Below, in pieces: positions 51,272-59,548 of a DNA stretch of 64,000 bases. Both the position numbers and the translations under genes were made by a program. Source of the DNA: Serratia microhaemolytica (GTDB lineage Bacteria; Pseudomonadota; Gammaproteobacteria; Enterobacterales; Enterobacteriaceae); NCBI RefSeq assembly GCF_004011885.1, contig NZ_SBEF01000005.1:1-64000 (forward strand), in the 5' to 3' direction. The notes under the pieces were generated by a model. The model did no database searches and was not told the DNA's origin. It worked only from the letters and a program-made list of their open reading frames with translations. The first letter of the stretch is position 1. Every line of letters begins with the position of its first letter.

Positions 51272-51702
51272 TGCGTGATTGGCAAAACAGAACGCGCAGT
51301 AATAGCACGCAGTACCGCAGAACATCATCTAGCTGTTCCAGTTCTCATACAAGTTATTCGGGCAGAAAGTTGTACCTTATGCCGCAACAGGGGATTATCA
51401 AGGGAGTCTGTGCCGGTTTGGCGCACTATTTTGGTCTGCCGGTACGTTTGGTAAGGGTACTTGTGGTGATCTCGCTGTTTTTTGGTGTGGTATTAACTGT
51501 GGCAGCATACGCTATCCTGGCCTTTTTCCTGGACAAGGCACCAACATCAGAAGTTGAAACAGATGGTTATCAACCAACATCACGGCAATTACTGGCACAG
51601 CTTGAACTTGAGTTAGAGCAAAGTGAACAGAAACTGCGTCAACTTGAGCGTTATGTTACCTCTGATACCTTCACCGTGCGTGGCCGTTTTCGTCAATTGT
51701 GA
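51271..51702 (+). CDS. pspC: Phage shock protein C PspC, with a Ser-rich N-terminal extension
   Basis: Inner-membrane stress sensor that binds PspA. The conserved part runs from LYLMPQQGIIKGVCAGLAHYFGL through VRVLVVISLFFGVVLTVAAYAILAFFLD (membrane segments) to the C-terminal ERYVTSDTFTVRGRFRQL. At 143 residues it is longer than the E. coli protein (119). The excess is mostly an N-terminal segment of about 35 residues rich in Ser, Arg and Thr. The ATG overlaps the pspB stop. pspD is not found next to it. Confidence 0.94.
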   Translation: MRDWQNRTRSNSTQYRRTSSSCSSSHTSYSGRKLYLMPQQGIIKGVCAGLAHYFGLPVRLVRVLVVISLFFGVVLTVAAYAILAFFLDKAPTSEVETDGYQPTSRQLLAQLELELEQSEQKLRQLERYVTSDTFTVRGRFRQL

Positions 51703-51713
51703 TTTTAGCTAGC

Positions 51714-51741
51714 GGTTTGCCACTGTTGGCATTGGCAAACC
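51714..51741 (+). repeat. Hairpin after pspC
   Basis: GGTTTGCCA (51714-51722) pairs perfectly with TGGCAAACC (51733-51741), 11 bases after the pspC stop and about 60 before ycjX. There is no T run, so transcription may continue into ycjXF. Confidence 0.5.
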
Positions 51742-51804
51742 GTGGTGGATCACAAAAGCTGAACAATGTTGGTGACAATTTAGTGCGCTAAGCAGAGAGG
51801 ATGA

Positions 51805-53202
51805 ATGAAACGACTGCAAAATGAATTGACCTCGCTGATTAATCGCGGGGTTGATCGTCATCTGCGCCTGGCGGTAACCGGATTAAGCCGCAGTGGTAAA
51901 ACGGCTTTTATCACTTCGTTGGTAAATCAGTTACTTCATGCCCACCACGGCGCGCGTTTACCGCTGTTCTCCGCACTACGCGAGGGACGTTTACTCGGAG
52001 CTAAACGTATCCCTCAGCGCGATCTTTCCATCCCCCGTTTTAGCTATGATGAAGGTTTGGCTCAACTCTATGCCACTCAGCCTGAGTGGCCAACGCCGAC
52101 TCGTGGGGTGAGTGAAATCTGTTTGGCACTGCGTTACCGTTCGACAGATTCACTACTGCGCCATTTCAAAGACACCGCGACACTCTATTTGGAAATTGTT
52201 GATTATCCTGGAGAGTGGCTGCTTGATTTACCAATGCTAGAACAGGACTACCCGAGTTGGTCACGGCAGATGGTCGAATTATTGCGTGGCGATCGTGCGC
52301 AATGGGCAGAACCGTGGTTGGCGTTGTGCCGGGATCTCGATCCTTTGGCCGCTGCCGATGAAAACCGCTTGGCAGCCATTGCCAATGCCTACACCGACTA
52401 TCTATTACGCTGCAAACAGAATGGGTTGCATTTTATCCAGCCCGGCCACTTCGTATTACCCGGTGATTTGGCTGGGGCTCCAGTGTTGCAATTTTTCCCC
52501 TGGCCAAATTCAACGGCGTTAACCAGTACACAATGGGCACAAGCTGATGAACAGAGCAACATCGGCGTGTTACGCACACGGTTCAACTACTACTGTCAGG
52601 CAGTGATCAAAAAATTCTATCGTGAACACTTCTCACAGTTTGATCGGCAGATTGTACTTGTTGACTGCCTACAGCCATTGAACCGTGGCCCTGAAGCATT
52701 TAACGAAATGCGCCTGGCATTGACGCAACTGATGAAGAGTTTTCATTACGGTAAGCGCACGCTGTTTCGTCGTCTATTCTCACCGACAATTGATAAATTG
52801 ATGTTTGCTGCGAGCAAAGTCGACCATATCACTGCTGACCAGCACGGAAATCTACTCTCACTGCTCAGACAGTTAGTGCATGATGCTTGGCAAAATGCTG
52901 CTTTTGAGGGCATCACGATCGACTGTGCCAGCCTGGCTTCGGTACAAGCCACGGAAACAGGTAGTGTTGAACACCAAGGAGCGCGCGTTCCGGCGCTAAA
53001 AGGGCACCGATTGAGTGATAACACGCCACTGACGCTGTTTCCTGGTGAAGTACCGCCACGCTTACCTGCTGCTTCTTTTTGGCAGCAACAGGGATTTCAT
53101 TTTGAACAATTTCGGCCACGGATAATGCCTGTTGATGCCCCATTGCCACACATTCGATTGGATGCAGTGATGCATTTTCTGCTGGGGGATAAATTACGAT
53201 GA
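51805..53202 (+). CDS. ycjX: YcjX, DUF463 P-loop NTPase
   Basis: Predicted GTPase-like protein of the psp neighbourhood, membrane-stress linked but of unknown biochemical role. The 465 residues show Walker [18 protein letters not shown] near residue 20, [15 protein letters not shown] near residue 132 (switch II-like) and a [10 protein letters not shown] stretch near residue 290. ATG 51805 has AGAGAGG just upstream and matches the E. coli N-terminus. It overlaps ycjF by four bases. Confidence 0.94.
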   Translation: MKRLQNELTSLINRGVDRHLRLAVTGLSRSGKTAFITSLVNQLLHAHHGARLPLFSALREGRLLGAKRIPQRDLSIPRFSYDEGLAQLYATQPEWPTPTRGVSEICLALRYRSTDSLLRHFKDTATLYLEIVDYPGEWLLDLPMLEQDYPSWSRQMVELLRGDRAQWAEPWLALCRDLDPLAAADENRLAAIANAYTDYLLRCKQNGLHFIQPGHFVLPGDLAGAPVLQFFPWPNSTALTSTQWAQADEQSNIGVLRTRFNYYCQAVIKKFYREHFSQFDRQIVLVDCLQPLNRGPEAFNEMRLALTQLMKSFHYGKRTLFRRLFSPTIDKLMFAASKVDHITADQHGNLLSLLRQLVHDAWQNAAFEGITIDCASLASVQATETGSVEHQGARVPALKGHRLSDNTPLTLFPGEVPPRLPAASFWQQQGFHFEQFRPRIMPVDAPLPHIRLDAVMHFLLGDKLR

Positions 53203-54251
53203 ATGATCAGCTAAAAGGGCGGATCGATTTTACATCATCTCCGCAACTGGAACACTCTTCGCAGTTGCGTACTGGAAGCGCTTTTAGTCAGCCAGCGAGT
53301 GAGCAGTTTGTTCCATCGCCACCGGATGATGGGTTGGCGTCGCAACAGGTGGAGCAGATCATGCATAGCGCACTGTTACCTAAACGCAGTTTGTGGCGAA
53401 AAATGGTCACTGTGGCGCTGGTATTGTTTGTGGTTAGTGCGCTACTACAGAGTGGGCAATGGCTCTATCACGCTTGGCAACAACAGGATTGGGGGGTGCT
53501 TGTTGCTGGCGGAGCAACAGCGCTGGTGCTGTTTGCCACAGTGGGAACGGTGATTGCCGAGTGGCGACGTTTATACCGGTTACGCCATCGCAATCAGATA
53601 CGTGATCAGGCAAGGGAGTTGCTGCAGAGTCACGACGTGGGCAACGGGCAACTGTTTTGCCAGAAATTGGCGCGTGAAGCGGGTTTGAATGCAGAACATC
53701 CGGCATTGCAGCGCTGGCGGTTATCACTGCATGAAAGCCAGAGTGACGGTGAGGTATTGACGTTATATGCTCAGATAGTTCAGCCAGAGATTGATAGCCA
53801 TGCTCGGCGTGAAATTAATCGCTCAGCAGTAGAATCGGCTTTGATGATTGCGGTTAGCCCACTGGCATTATTGGATATGGCGTTTATTGCCTGGCGGAAT
53901 ATTCGGCTGATCAATCGTATTGCTGGATTATACGGTATCGAATTGGGCTATTTTAGTCGGATCCGTCTATTGAAACTGGTGTTACTCAATATTGCTTTTG
54001 CTGGAGCCAGCGAATTGGTGCGCGAAGTGGGTATGGATTGGATGTCTCAGGATATGGTTGCTCGCCTTTCCACTCGTGCTGCTCAAGGGATTGGGGCCGG
54101 ATTGTTAACTGCACGACTGGGAATTAAAGCGATGGAACTTTGTCGACCACTGCCCTGGTTGGCTGATGAAAAACCTAAACTTAGTGAGTTTCGCCATCAC
54201 TTGCTTAGCCAACTGAAGGAGACGGTAAAAAGTAGTGGCAGTAAAGCATAA
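53199..54251 (+). CDS. ycjF: YcjF, DUF697 inner-membrane protein
   Basis: Partner of YcjX in the psp regulon, function unknown. The 350 residues have a polar N-terminus, two membrane helices near residues 70-120 ([20 protein letters not shown] and [20 protein letters not shown]), and the DUF697 C-terminal part with [23 protein letters not shown] near residue 210. The stop codon lies in a 17-bp direct duplication. Confidence 0.93.
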   Translation: MNDQLKGRIDFTSSPQLEHSSQLRTGSAFSQPASEQFVPSPPDDGLASQQVEQIMHSALLPKRSLWRKMVTVALVLFVVSALLQSGQWLYHAWQQQDWGVLVAGGATALVLFATVGTVIAEWRRLYRLRHRNQIRDQARELLQSHDVGNGQLFCQKLAREAGLNAEHPALQRWRLSLHESQSDGEVLTLYAQIVQPEIDSHARREINRSAVESALMIAVSPLALLDMAFIAWRNIRLINRIAGLYGIELGYFSRIRLLKLVLLNIAFAGASELVREVGMDWMSQDMVARLSTRAAQGIGAGLLTARLGIKAMELCRPLPWLADEKPKLSEFRHHLLSQLKETVKSSGSKA

Positions 54252-54267
54252 GTGGCAGTAAAGCATA
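54234..54267 (+). repeat. 17-bp perfect tandem duplication across the ycjF stop
   Basis: AGTGGCAGTAAAGCATA occurs twice in immediate succession (54234-54250 and 54251-54267). The first unit ends inside the ycjF stop codon, and the second restores an identical downstream sequence. It leaves the protein unchanged. Confidence 0.9.
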
Positions 54268-54397
54268 ATCAGAGAGAACGACAAGGCGTGGCTGATTGAG
54301 ACAAAGTGACTGGATTTGTAACTCACCATGAGCAGCAATAATAGGCTGCTCTTGGTTTTTAAATTGGTCATAGGGGCTGTTTGTTAGTTGAAAATAG

Positions 54398-54454
54398 CAA
54401 TATGTTAAAATTAACCAGATATAAGTTTTGCTTTTTTTTGATTTTAACATATTG
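54398..54454. promoter_or_regulatory. Perfect 14-bp inverted repeat upstream of tyrR
   Basis: CAATATGTTAAAAT (54398-54411) and its exact reverse complement ATTTTAACATATTG (54441-54454) flank 29 bases containing a run of eight T. It lies in the 315-base ycjF/tyrR gap, about 110 bases before the tyrR start. It may be a protein-binding pair or a transcript-end structure for psp-ycjXF. The rest of the gap holds the tandem duplication and the TyrR box candidate. Confidence 0.7.
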
Positions 54455-54478
54455 ATGTAAATTGAAATGCGTTAAAGA

Positions 54479-54496
54479 TGTCAACTTTTACTGACA
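54479..54496. promoter_or_regulatory. Candidate TyrR box upstream of tyrR
   Basis: TGTCAACTTTTACTGACA resembles the TyrR box TGTAAA-N6-TTTACA. The invariant G and C are 14 bases apart and 9 of the 12 defined positions match. It lies 70 bases before tyrR, fitting the known autoregulation of TyrR. One such match by eye is weak evidence. Confidence 0.4.
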
Positions 54497-54566
54497 GATA
54501 ACTTCTTCTGCGTCGGCTGAGAGGGTATTATCATCCGCAGTACTCGTAAAGATGAGGCCAATATTG

Positions 54567-56132
54567 ATGCGCTTAGAAGTGTTTTGCCAAGACCGTCTCG
54601 GTCTTACCCGAGAGTTACTTGATCTTTTGGTATCACGCAATATCGATTTGCGCGGCATAGAAATCTACGCTGCTGGCCGGATCTACCTCAAATTTTCTGA
54701 GCAGGATTTTGACAGTTTTCGCACTTTGATGGCGGAAATTCGCCGAATTAGCGGTATTAGTGATGTTCGTACCGTGAGCTTTATGCCTTCTGAACTTGAA
54801 TTAGGGGCGTTAAGGACATTACTACAGGCGCGCACAGAACCGGTATTGGCAATAGATATCAAAGGGCGTCTGGTGTTGGCAAATAGCGCAGCGCTGCAAT
54901 TGTTCCAGATTTCGCAGGATAAGATTTCACATCAAACCCTGGCACAGTTGATCAATGGATACAATTTTGGCCGCTCTTGGGATAGTGAAAATATTCAGGT
55001 TCATACTGAGCAAGTGCTGATCCGCAATCAGAAGTTTTTGATGGAAATTACCCCAGTTCAGCCTGAAGAAGAGGAGGCACCTGGCCTGCCGATTGGCGCA
55101 TTGGTCACATTCAACACGGTGGCTGCTAAGCGCAAGTCTGCTGAGCAAGCGCTGCAAAAAGTGGCAGAATTTGATCAGATCATTGCCGTGAGTGCAAACA
55201 TGCGCCAGGTGTTGGAACAAGCACGCAAACTGGCCATGCTTGACGCACCGTTGTTGATAGTCGGTGATACTGGCACCGGCAAGGATATGTTGGCTAGGGC
55301 GTGTCACCTACACAGCACACGTGGCCAACAACCCTTTTTAGCTCTCAATTGTGCCGCACTGCCTGACGATGTGGTTGAAAGCGAGCTGTTTGGACATGCT
55401 CCTGGTGCCTATCCTAATGCGATTGAAGGGAAGAAAGGTTTTTTTGAACAAGCAAATGGTGGTTCGGTACTGTTGGATGAAATTGGCGAGATGTCACCAC
55501 GAATGCAGACTAAACTGCTTCGTTTTTTGAATGACGGTACATTTCGACGTGTGGGCGAGGAACATGAGGTTCAGGTTGATGTCCGCGTGATTTGTGCGAC
55601 ACAGAAAAATCTGATCGAACTGGTGCAGAGTGGCGCGTTTCGTGAAGATCTCTACTATCGACTGAATGTCTTGACCATTCATTTGCCACCTTTGCAGGAG
55701 CGTTTGCAGGATATCATGCCGCTCACTGAACTGTTTGTTGCACGCTTTGCCGATGAACAGGGGGTTGCTCAGCCGAGATTGGCTCCCGGCCTTGATGAAT
55801 TTCTGATCCAATACAGTTGGCCAGGTAATGTGCGTCAGCTTAAGAATGCTATCTATCGTGCCTTGACACAGATGAACGGCTACGAATTGACAGCAGAAGA
55901 CATTGAACTACCAACATTTGATGTCGATATGTCGTTCGGTGACGATGTGCTGGAAGGCTCATTGGATGAGATCAGCAAACGTTTTGAACGCTCGATTTTA
56001 ACCCGCCTTTATCGTGCCTACCCAAGTACCCGTAAGTTGGCTAAACGCTTAGGGGTTTCTCATACGGCGATTGCGAACAAGTTGCGTGAATATGGATTAA
56101 ATCAGCGTAAGTCTCCGAAAGGTGATAAATAA
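54567..56132 (+). CDS. tyrR: Aromatic amino acid regulator TyrR
   Basis: Regulates aromatic amino acid biosynthesis and transport with Tyr, Phe or Trp and ATP. In 521 residues: ACT domain at the N-terminus (MRLEVFCQDRLGLTRELLDLL), PAS domain, AAA+ domain with IVGDTGTGKDMLARA near residue 232, Walker B GGSVLLDEIGEMSPRMQ, and a C-terminal helix-turn-helix STRKLAKRLGVSHTAIANKLREYG. Between ELFGHA and EGKKGFFEQ it retains a loop reading PGAYPNAI, a degenerate GAFTGA position that, as I recall, is missing in E. coli TyrR. I start at ATG 54567, family-like and after GAGG. Confidence 0.95.
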   Translation: MRLEVFCQDRLGLTRELLDLLVSRNIDLRGIEIYAAGRIYLKFSEQDFDSFRTLMAEIRRISGISDVRTVSFMPSELELGALRTLLQARTEPVLAIDIKGRLVLANSAALQLFQISQDKISHQTLAQLINGYNFGRSWDSENIQVHTEQVLIRNQKFLMEITPVQPEEEEAPGLPIGALVTFNTVAAKRKSAEQALQKVAEFDQIIAVSANMRQVLEQARKLAMLDAPLLIVGDTGTGKDMLARACHLHSTRGQQPFLALNCAALPDDVVESELFGHAPGAYPNAIEGKKGFFEQANGGSVLLDEIGEMSPRMQTKLLRFLNDGTFRRVGEEHEVQVDVRVICATQKNLIELVQSGAFREDLYYRLNVLTIHLPPLQERLQDIMPLTELFVARFADEQGVAQPRLAPGLDEFLIQYSWPGNVRQLKNAIYRALTQMNGYELTAEDIELPTFDVDMSFGDDVLEGSLDEISKRFERSILTRLYRAYPSTRKLAKRLGVSHTAIANKLREYGLNQRKSPKGDK

Positions 56133-56208
56133 ATGCTGATCTGCAAGTGATACAACTTGATAGTCACGCTAGACTTTCTGTTAATGCTACAGAAACAGAG
56201 GGGGGGCA

Positions 56209-57192
56209 ATGGAGACAATTATTGGGCGTGAATTACAGGTTGTTGATGCAACTTATGCTTGTCAATTCGATGGTAAGGGGGGATGTACCCCGATTGATAA
56301 TGAAGAGACTGCGACCAGTGAGAAGCCCTGCTGGTTACACTTGGATTATCAGCATCCAGCGAGCATAGACTGGATATCGACGACAGCAGTGCTACCTCAG
56401 TTAGTGAGAGAACCGTTATCGGGTGCCAGCACAAGGCCAAGGGTAAACCGGCTATCAGAAGGAATGATGCTTACACTGCGAGGCATCAATTTAGACAGTG
56501 ACTCACGTCCGGATCAATTGGTCACGGTACGCATCTATCTTACTGATAAATTAATTGTTTCTACCTGCCATCGAAAATTTTACGCTATCGAAGCCGTGAT
56601 GAGTGATTTGTATAATCACAGTGGAGCCAGTTGCACTGCGCAGTGGTTGGTGGAAATGATTGATGCTTTAACTGACCAGGTAATTGAATTTATTGAGCAA
56701 CTTCATGATCAAATTATCGATCTTGAAGATGCATTACTTGAGCAGCTCATTCCTGAACGTGGTCAACTGGCGTTAATTCGCAAGCAACTGATTGTGTTGC
56801 GTCGTTATATGGCGCCTCAGCGCGATGTGTTTTCTCGCTTGGCAATAGAACGTCTTGCTTGGATCACTGATGAACAGCGCTATCGTCTGCAAGCCTTAGC
56901 GGATCGATTAGGGCGGGGATTGGATGATGTCGATGGCAGTATTGCACGTACCGCCATTCTGGCGGATGAAATTACCGTACTAATGGCAGATGCGATGAAC
57001 CGGCGCACTTATACCATGTCAATCATGGCGATGATCTTTCTGCCGACCACATTCCTAACTGGACTGTTTGGTGTAAACCTCGGAGGCATTCCTGGTAATG
57101 CCAGCCCAGTTGCTTTTGCTACCTTTTGTGTATTACTGCTGTTGCTGATTGCTATTGTGGCTTGGTGGTTAAGACGCAGTAGGTGGTTGTAG
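56209..57192 (+). CDS. zntB: Zinc transporter ZntB
   Basis: CorA-superfamily channel-like transporter for Zn2+ in the inner membrane. The 327 residues have a large cytoplasmic N-terminal domain and two C-terminal membrane helices (YTMSIMAMIFLPTTFLTGLFGVNLGGIPG and FATFCVLLLLLIAIVAWWL) separated by the signature GVNLGGIPG, the GxN loop of the family. The ATG follows a GGGGGG ribosome site. It is followed by a small open frame and a terminator. Confidence 0.95.
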   Translation: METIIGRELQVVDATYACQFDGKGGCTPIDNEETATSEKPCWLHLDYQHPASIDWISTTAVLPQLVREPLSGASTRPRVNRLSEGMMLTLRGINLDSDSRPDQLVTVRIYLTDKLIVSTCHRKFYAIEAVMSDLYNHSGASCTAQWLVEMIDALTDQVIEFIEQLHDQIIDLEDALLEQLIPERGQLALIRKQLIVLRRYMAPQRDVFSRLAIERLAWITDEQRYRLQALADRLGRGLDDVDGSIARTAILADEITVLMADAMNRRTYTMSIMAMIFLPTTFLTGLFGVNLGGIPGNASPVAFATFCVLLLLLIAIVAWWLRRSRWL

Positions 57193-57226
57193 GTTGTCGT
57201 GGTGGTAAAAAAGCAAAGATTGAGCA

Positions 57227-57346
57227 ATGTCAACACTCACAACGGCAGAAGCGAGTACTGTCACTGGCGCAGGTGAATACAACGCTAAGCGATGGGCGTT
57301 GTGCTCGGTGATTGTCTTACTTCTCTATTTTGTTGTTGTCAAATAG
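57227..57346 (+). CDS. Candidate 39-residue single-pass membrane protein
   Basis: ATG 57227 opens 39 codons ending TAG. The product starts MSTLTTAEASTVTGAGEYN and ends with a basic residue pair plus a membrane helix (KRWALCSVIVLLLYFVVVK), the layout of many enteric small membrane proteins: polar N-terminus, positive flank, about 16 hydrophobic residues. A strong terminator begins 16 bases after the stop. The ribosome site is weak (TGAG). It follows zntB by 34 bases in the same direction and may be co-transcribed. I do not recognise the family. Confidence 0.5.
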   Translation: MSTLTTAEASTVTGAGEYNAKRWALCSVIVLLLYFVVVK

Positions 57347-57362
57347 CAGGTTTCTTCATACT

Positions 57363-57390
57363 ATGCCGACAGTTATGTCGGCATTTTTTT
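57363..57390 (+). terminator. Terminator after zntB and the small ORF
   Basis: ATGCCGAC-AGTTAT-GTCGGCAT is a perfect 8-bp stem followed by six T. It ends the zntB or small-ORF transcript before the leftward VOC gene. Confidence 0.92.
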
Positions 57391-57451
57391 CGGTCTGTAT
57401 CTGTCTTATCCGCACTGGAAATCTGGGATGTAACCTAATCCAATCTGCCAG

Positions 57452-57853
57452 TTAACTGACTGTAGTATCCCAGAAACTGGCTTCGATTTTGTGTCCATCC
57501 AAGTCACGCACGAAACAACCATAGTATGCATTACCATACAGGGGACGTGGCCCTGGTGCTCCATCATCTTTAGCACCAGCGGCTAATGCCTGCTGATAGA
57601 AATCATCAACCTGCTGTTTGTTAGCGGCAAAAAAAGCGATATGAACGCCATTTCCAGTGGTAGCAGGTTGACCATCGAACGGTGCTTGTATCCAGAATTC
57701 AGGGAACGCTTTGCCATAAGCGATAGCGGCTGGATATTCGAATAGACGTTGGCAACCGAGTGTGCTGAGCACACGATCATAAAATTGAGCTGCTGCCTCG
57801 AACTGATTGGTGCCTAATGAAACATGACATAGGCAAGGTGTAGTTGTACTCAT
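57452..57853 (-). CDS. VOC-family (glyoxalase/dioxygenase-like) protein
   Basis: Metal-binding vicinal oxygen chelate fold protein of unknown substrate. The 133 residues include LCHVSLGTNQFEAAAQFYDRVL near the start, GVHIAFFAANKQQVDDFYQQALAAG in the middle and the C-terminal YGCFVRDLDGHKIEASFWD, with His and Glu positions typical of VOC metal ligands. ATG 57853 follows GGAGAG. The longer open frame adds 21 unrelated residues. It stands alone downstream of ttcA. Confidence 0.85.
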   Translation of the reverse strand: MSTTTPCLCHVSLGTNQFEAAAQFYDRVLSTLGCQRLFEYPAAIAYGKAFPEFWIQAPFDGQPATTGNGVHIAFFAANKQQVDDFYQQALAAGAKDDGAPGPRPLYGNAYYGCFVRDLDGHKIEASFWDTTVS

Positions 57854-58062
57854 AATGCTCTCCTTTTCACTGTATATATAAACAGTATTCATTACTTTAA
57901 TACTACTGCCAATCAACTTGCTTGATAAATGTGAACTGCTTCACGACTTTTTATTTTGATCGGCAAGTCGATAAAAACGGGATGGCAGAATTGAGAGACT
58001 ATGCTGGTGGGATTGGCAAGCGTTGTTAACTCTATGAGAAAAAATGGAAAAAAACAGAATGT

Positions 58063-58098
58063 AAAAAAACAGCGCCTGGGTAAAGAAGCAACCCAGGC
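58063..58098 (-). terminator. Terminator of ttcA
   Basis: Read on the minus strand, GCCTGGGT-(9)-ACCCAGGC forms an 8-bp stem, followed by GCTG and seven T, 24 bases after the ttcA stop. Confidence 0.85.
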
Positions 58099-58122
58099 AA
58101 ATTTAGCTTGAATCAAGACAGA

Positions 58123-59031
58123 TTATTTGATCTCAACAATCTCTAAACGCAAATTATCATCATCGTCTTCTTGCCAGCGTTGCGTTTGAGCAGGTAACTC
58201 TTCGCGATCAAAAGCCAGATCGCCCCCATGCGCTATGGCATCACCATGAGCGATTGACTTAAAGTCAAACAGCGTACCGTCACACAGGTGCGATGGCACC
58301 ACATTTTGCATTGCGCTAAACATAGTCTCAATTCGCCCGGGGTAGCGCTTATCCCAGTCACGCAGCATTTCAGCGATCACTTGGCGCTGCAAATTGGGTT
58401 GTGAACCACAAAGATTGCACGGAATGATAGGGAACGCTTTGGCGATAGCAAAACGTTCAATATCTTTCTCTCGGCAATAAGCGAGCGGCCTGATGACAAT
58501 ATGTTTACCATCATCGCTGATCAGCTTCGGCGGCATCCCTTTTAGTTTGCCACCGTAAAACATGTTTAATAGCAGTGTTTGTAGGATGTCATCACGGTGA
58601 TGACCTAGCGCGATCTTCGTGGCGCCTAACTCACTGGCCGTGCGGTAGAGAATGCCACGGCGTAGGCGTGAGCAGAGCGAGCAGGTGGTTTTTCCCTCAG
58701 GAATTTTTTCTTTCACGATGCTGTAGGTATTTTCCTGCACGATTTTGTATTCAATACCTAATTTGGAAAGGTAATCAGGCAGAATGTGCTCAGGAAAACC
58801 AGGCTGCTTTTGATCAAGATTGACAGCAACCAATGAGAAATTGATTGGGGCACTTTGCTGAAGGTTACGCAGGATTTCCAACAGGGTGTAGCTGTCCTTG
58901 CCACCAGAGAGACAGACCATAATGCGGTCGCCTTCCTCAATCATGTTAAAGTCGGCGATCGCCTCGCCGACATGACGGCGCAAACGCTTCTGCAGCTTAT
59001 TCAGGTTGTATTGCTGTTTTTGATTTAGCAC
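58123..59031 (-). CDS. ttcA: tRNA 2-thiocytidine synthetase TtcA
   Basis: Thiolates C32 of certain tRNAs, using ATP and a [4Fe-4S] cluster. The 302 residues show the PP-loop [17 protein letters not shown] near residue 38, the CxxC pair [11 protein letters not shown] near residue 116, the C-terminal cluster Cys in IPCNLCGSQ near residue 207, and ALGHHRDD. It is monocistronic with its own terminator. In E. coli zntB and ttcA are also near one another. Confidence 0.97.
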   Translation of the reverse strand: MLNQKQQYNLNKLQKRLRRHVGEAIADFNMIEEGDRIMVCLSGGKDSYTLLEILRNLQQSAPINFSLVAVNLDQKQPGFPEHILPDYLSKLGIEYKIVQENTYSIVKEKIPEGKTTCSLCSRLRRGILYRTASELGATKIALGHHRDDILQTLLLNMFYGGKLKGMPPKLISDDGKHIVIRPLAYCREKDIERFAIAKAFPIIPCNLCGSQPNLQRQVIAEMLRDWDKRYPGRIETMFSAMQNVVPSHLCDGTLFDFKSIAHGDAIAHGGDLAFDREELPAQTQRWQEDDDDNLRLEIVEIK

Positions 59032-59548
59032 GGGCTTCTCTTGCGGGTATCAGATTCACGGTAATGATGAGCGGTATGGTACCGATTGCATCGCTGAATG
59101 TCAGTGCTTAGTGCATTTTTTCCTTGTGATGATCACTTGGCTCGATGGTGTGATGTGCGAGTGTTGACAACAATTTCAATCACCCTACAAGCGATCGGGG
59201 TGATAAATATATTTACATTATTTCTTGATTTGAAGTATTCCCATTCAATTAACGCTTCTTCTGTTATCTACTTTATTTATTTTTTTGTTACAAAATAAAC
59301 CATTATGTCACTGGATAGTCACTTGATTGACCTGATGCTGTATTGATTTGCTATTAATACATAAGTAATAATTAATTTATTAATGGAGGTGATTTTACAG
59401 GGTGATTCAGTGCCGAGGCACATCAGGTAAATTTTTTATTTGGGCTATTAGCCAGGGGAATGAATGACTGTTTTTGATCGGTGATAGTTAAAATCAGCCG
59501 CCTGGTGTGCAGCTCGTCAACCAGAATATAACCAATGAGATGATAGAT
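59032..59548. other. ttcA/clpV intergenic region
   Basis: This 517-base AT-rich gap holds the ttcA promoter and whatever drives clpV. GGAGGTG at 59385-59391 resembles a good ribosome site but is followed only by a 21-codon frame from a GTG. I see no remnant of tssG, tssB/C or other type VI secretion genes and no terminator. Confidence 0.45.
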
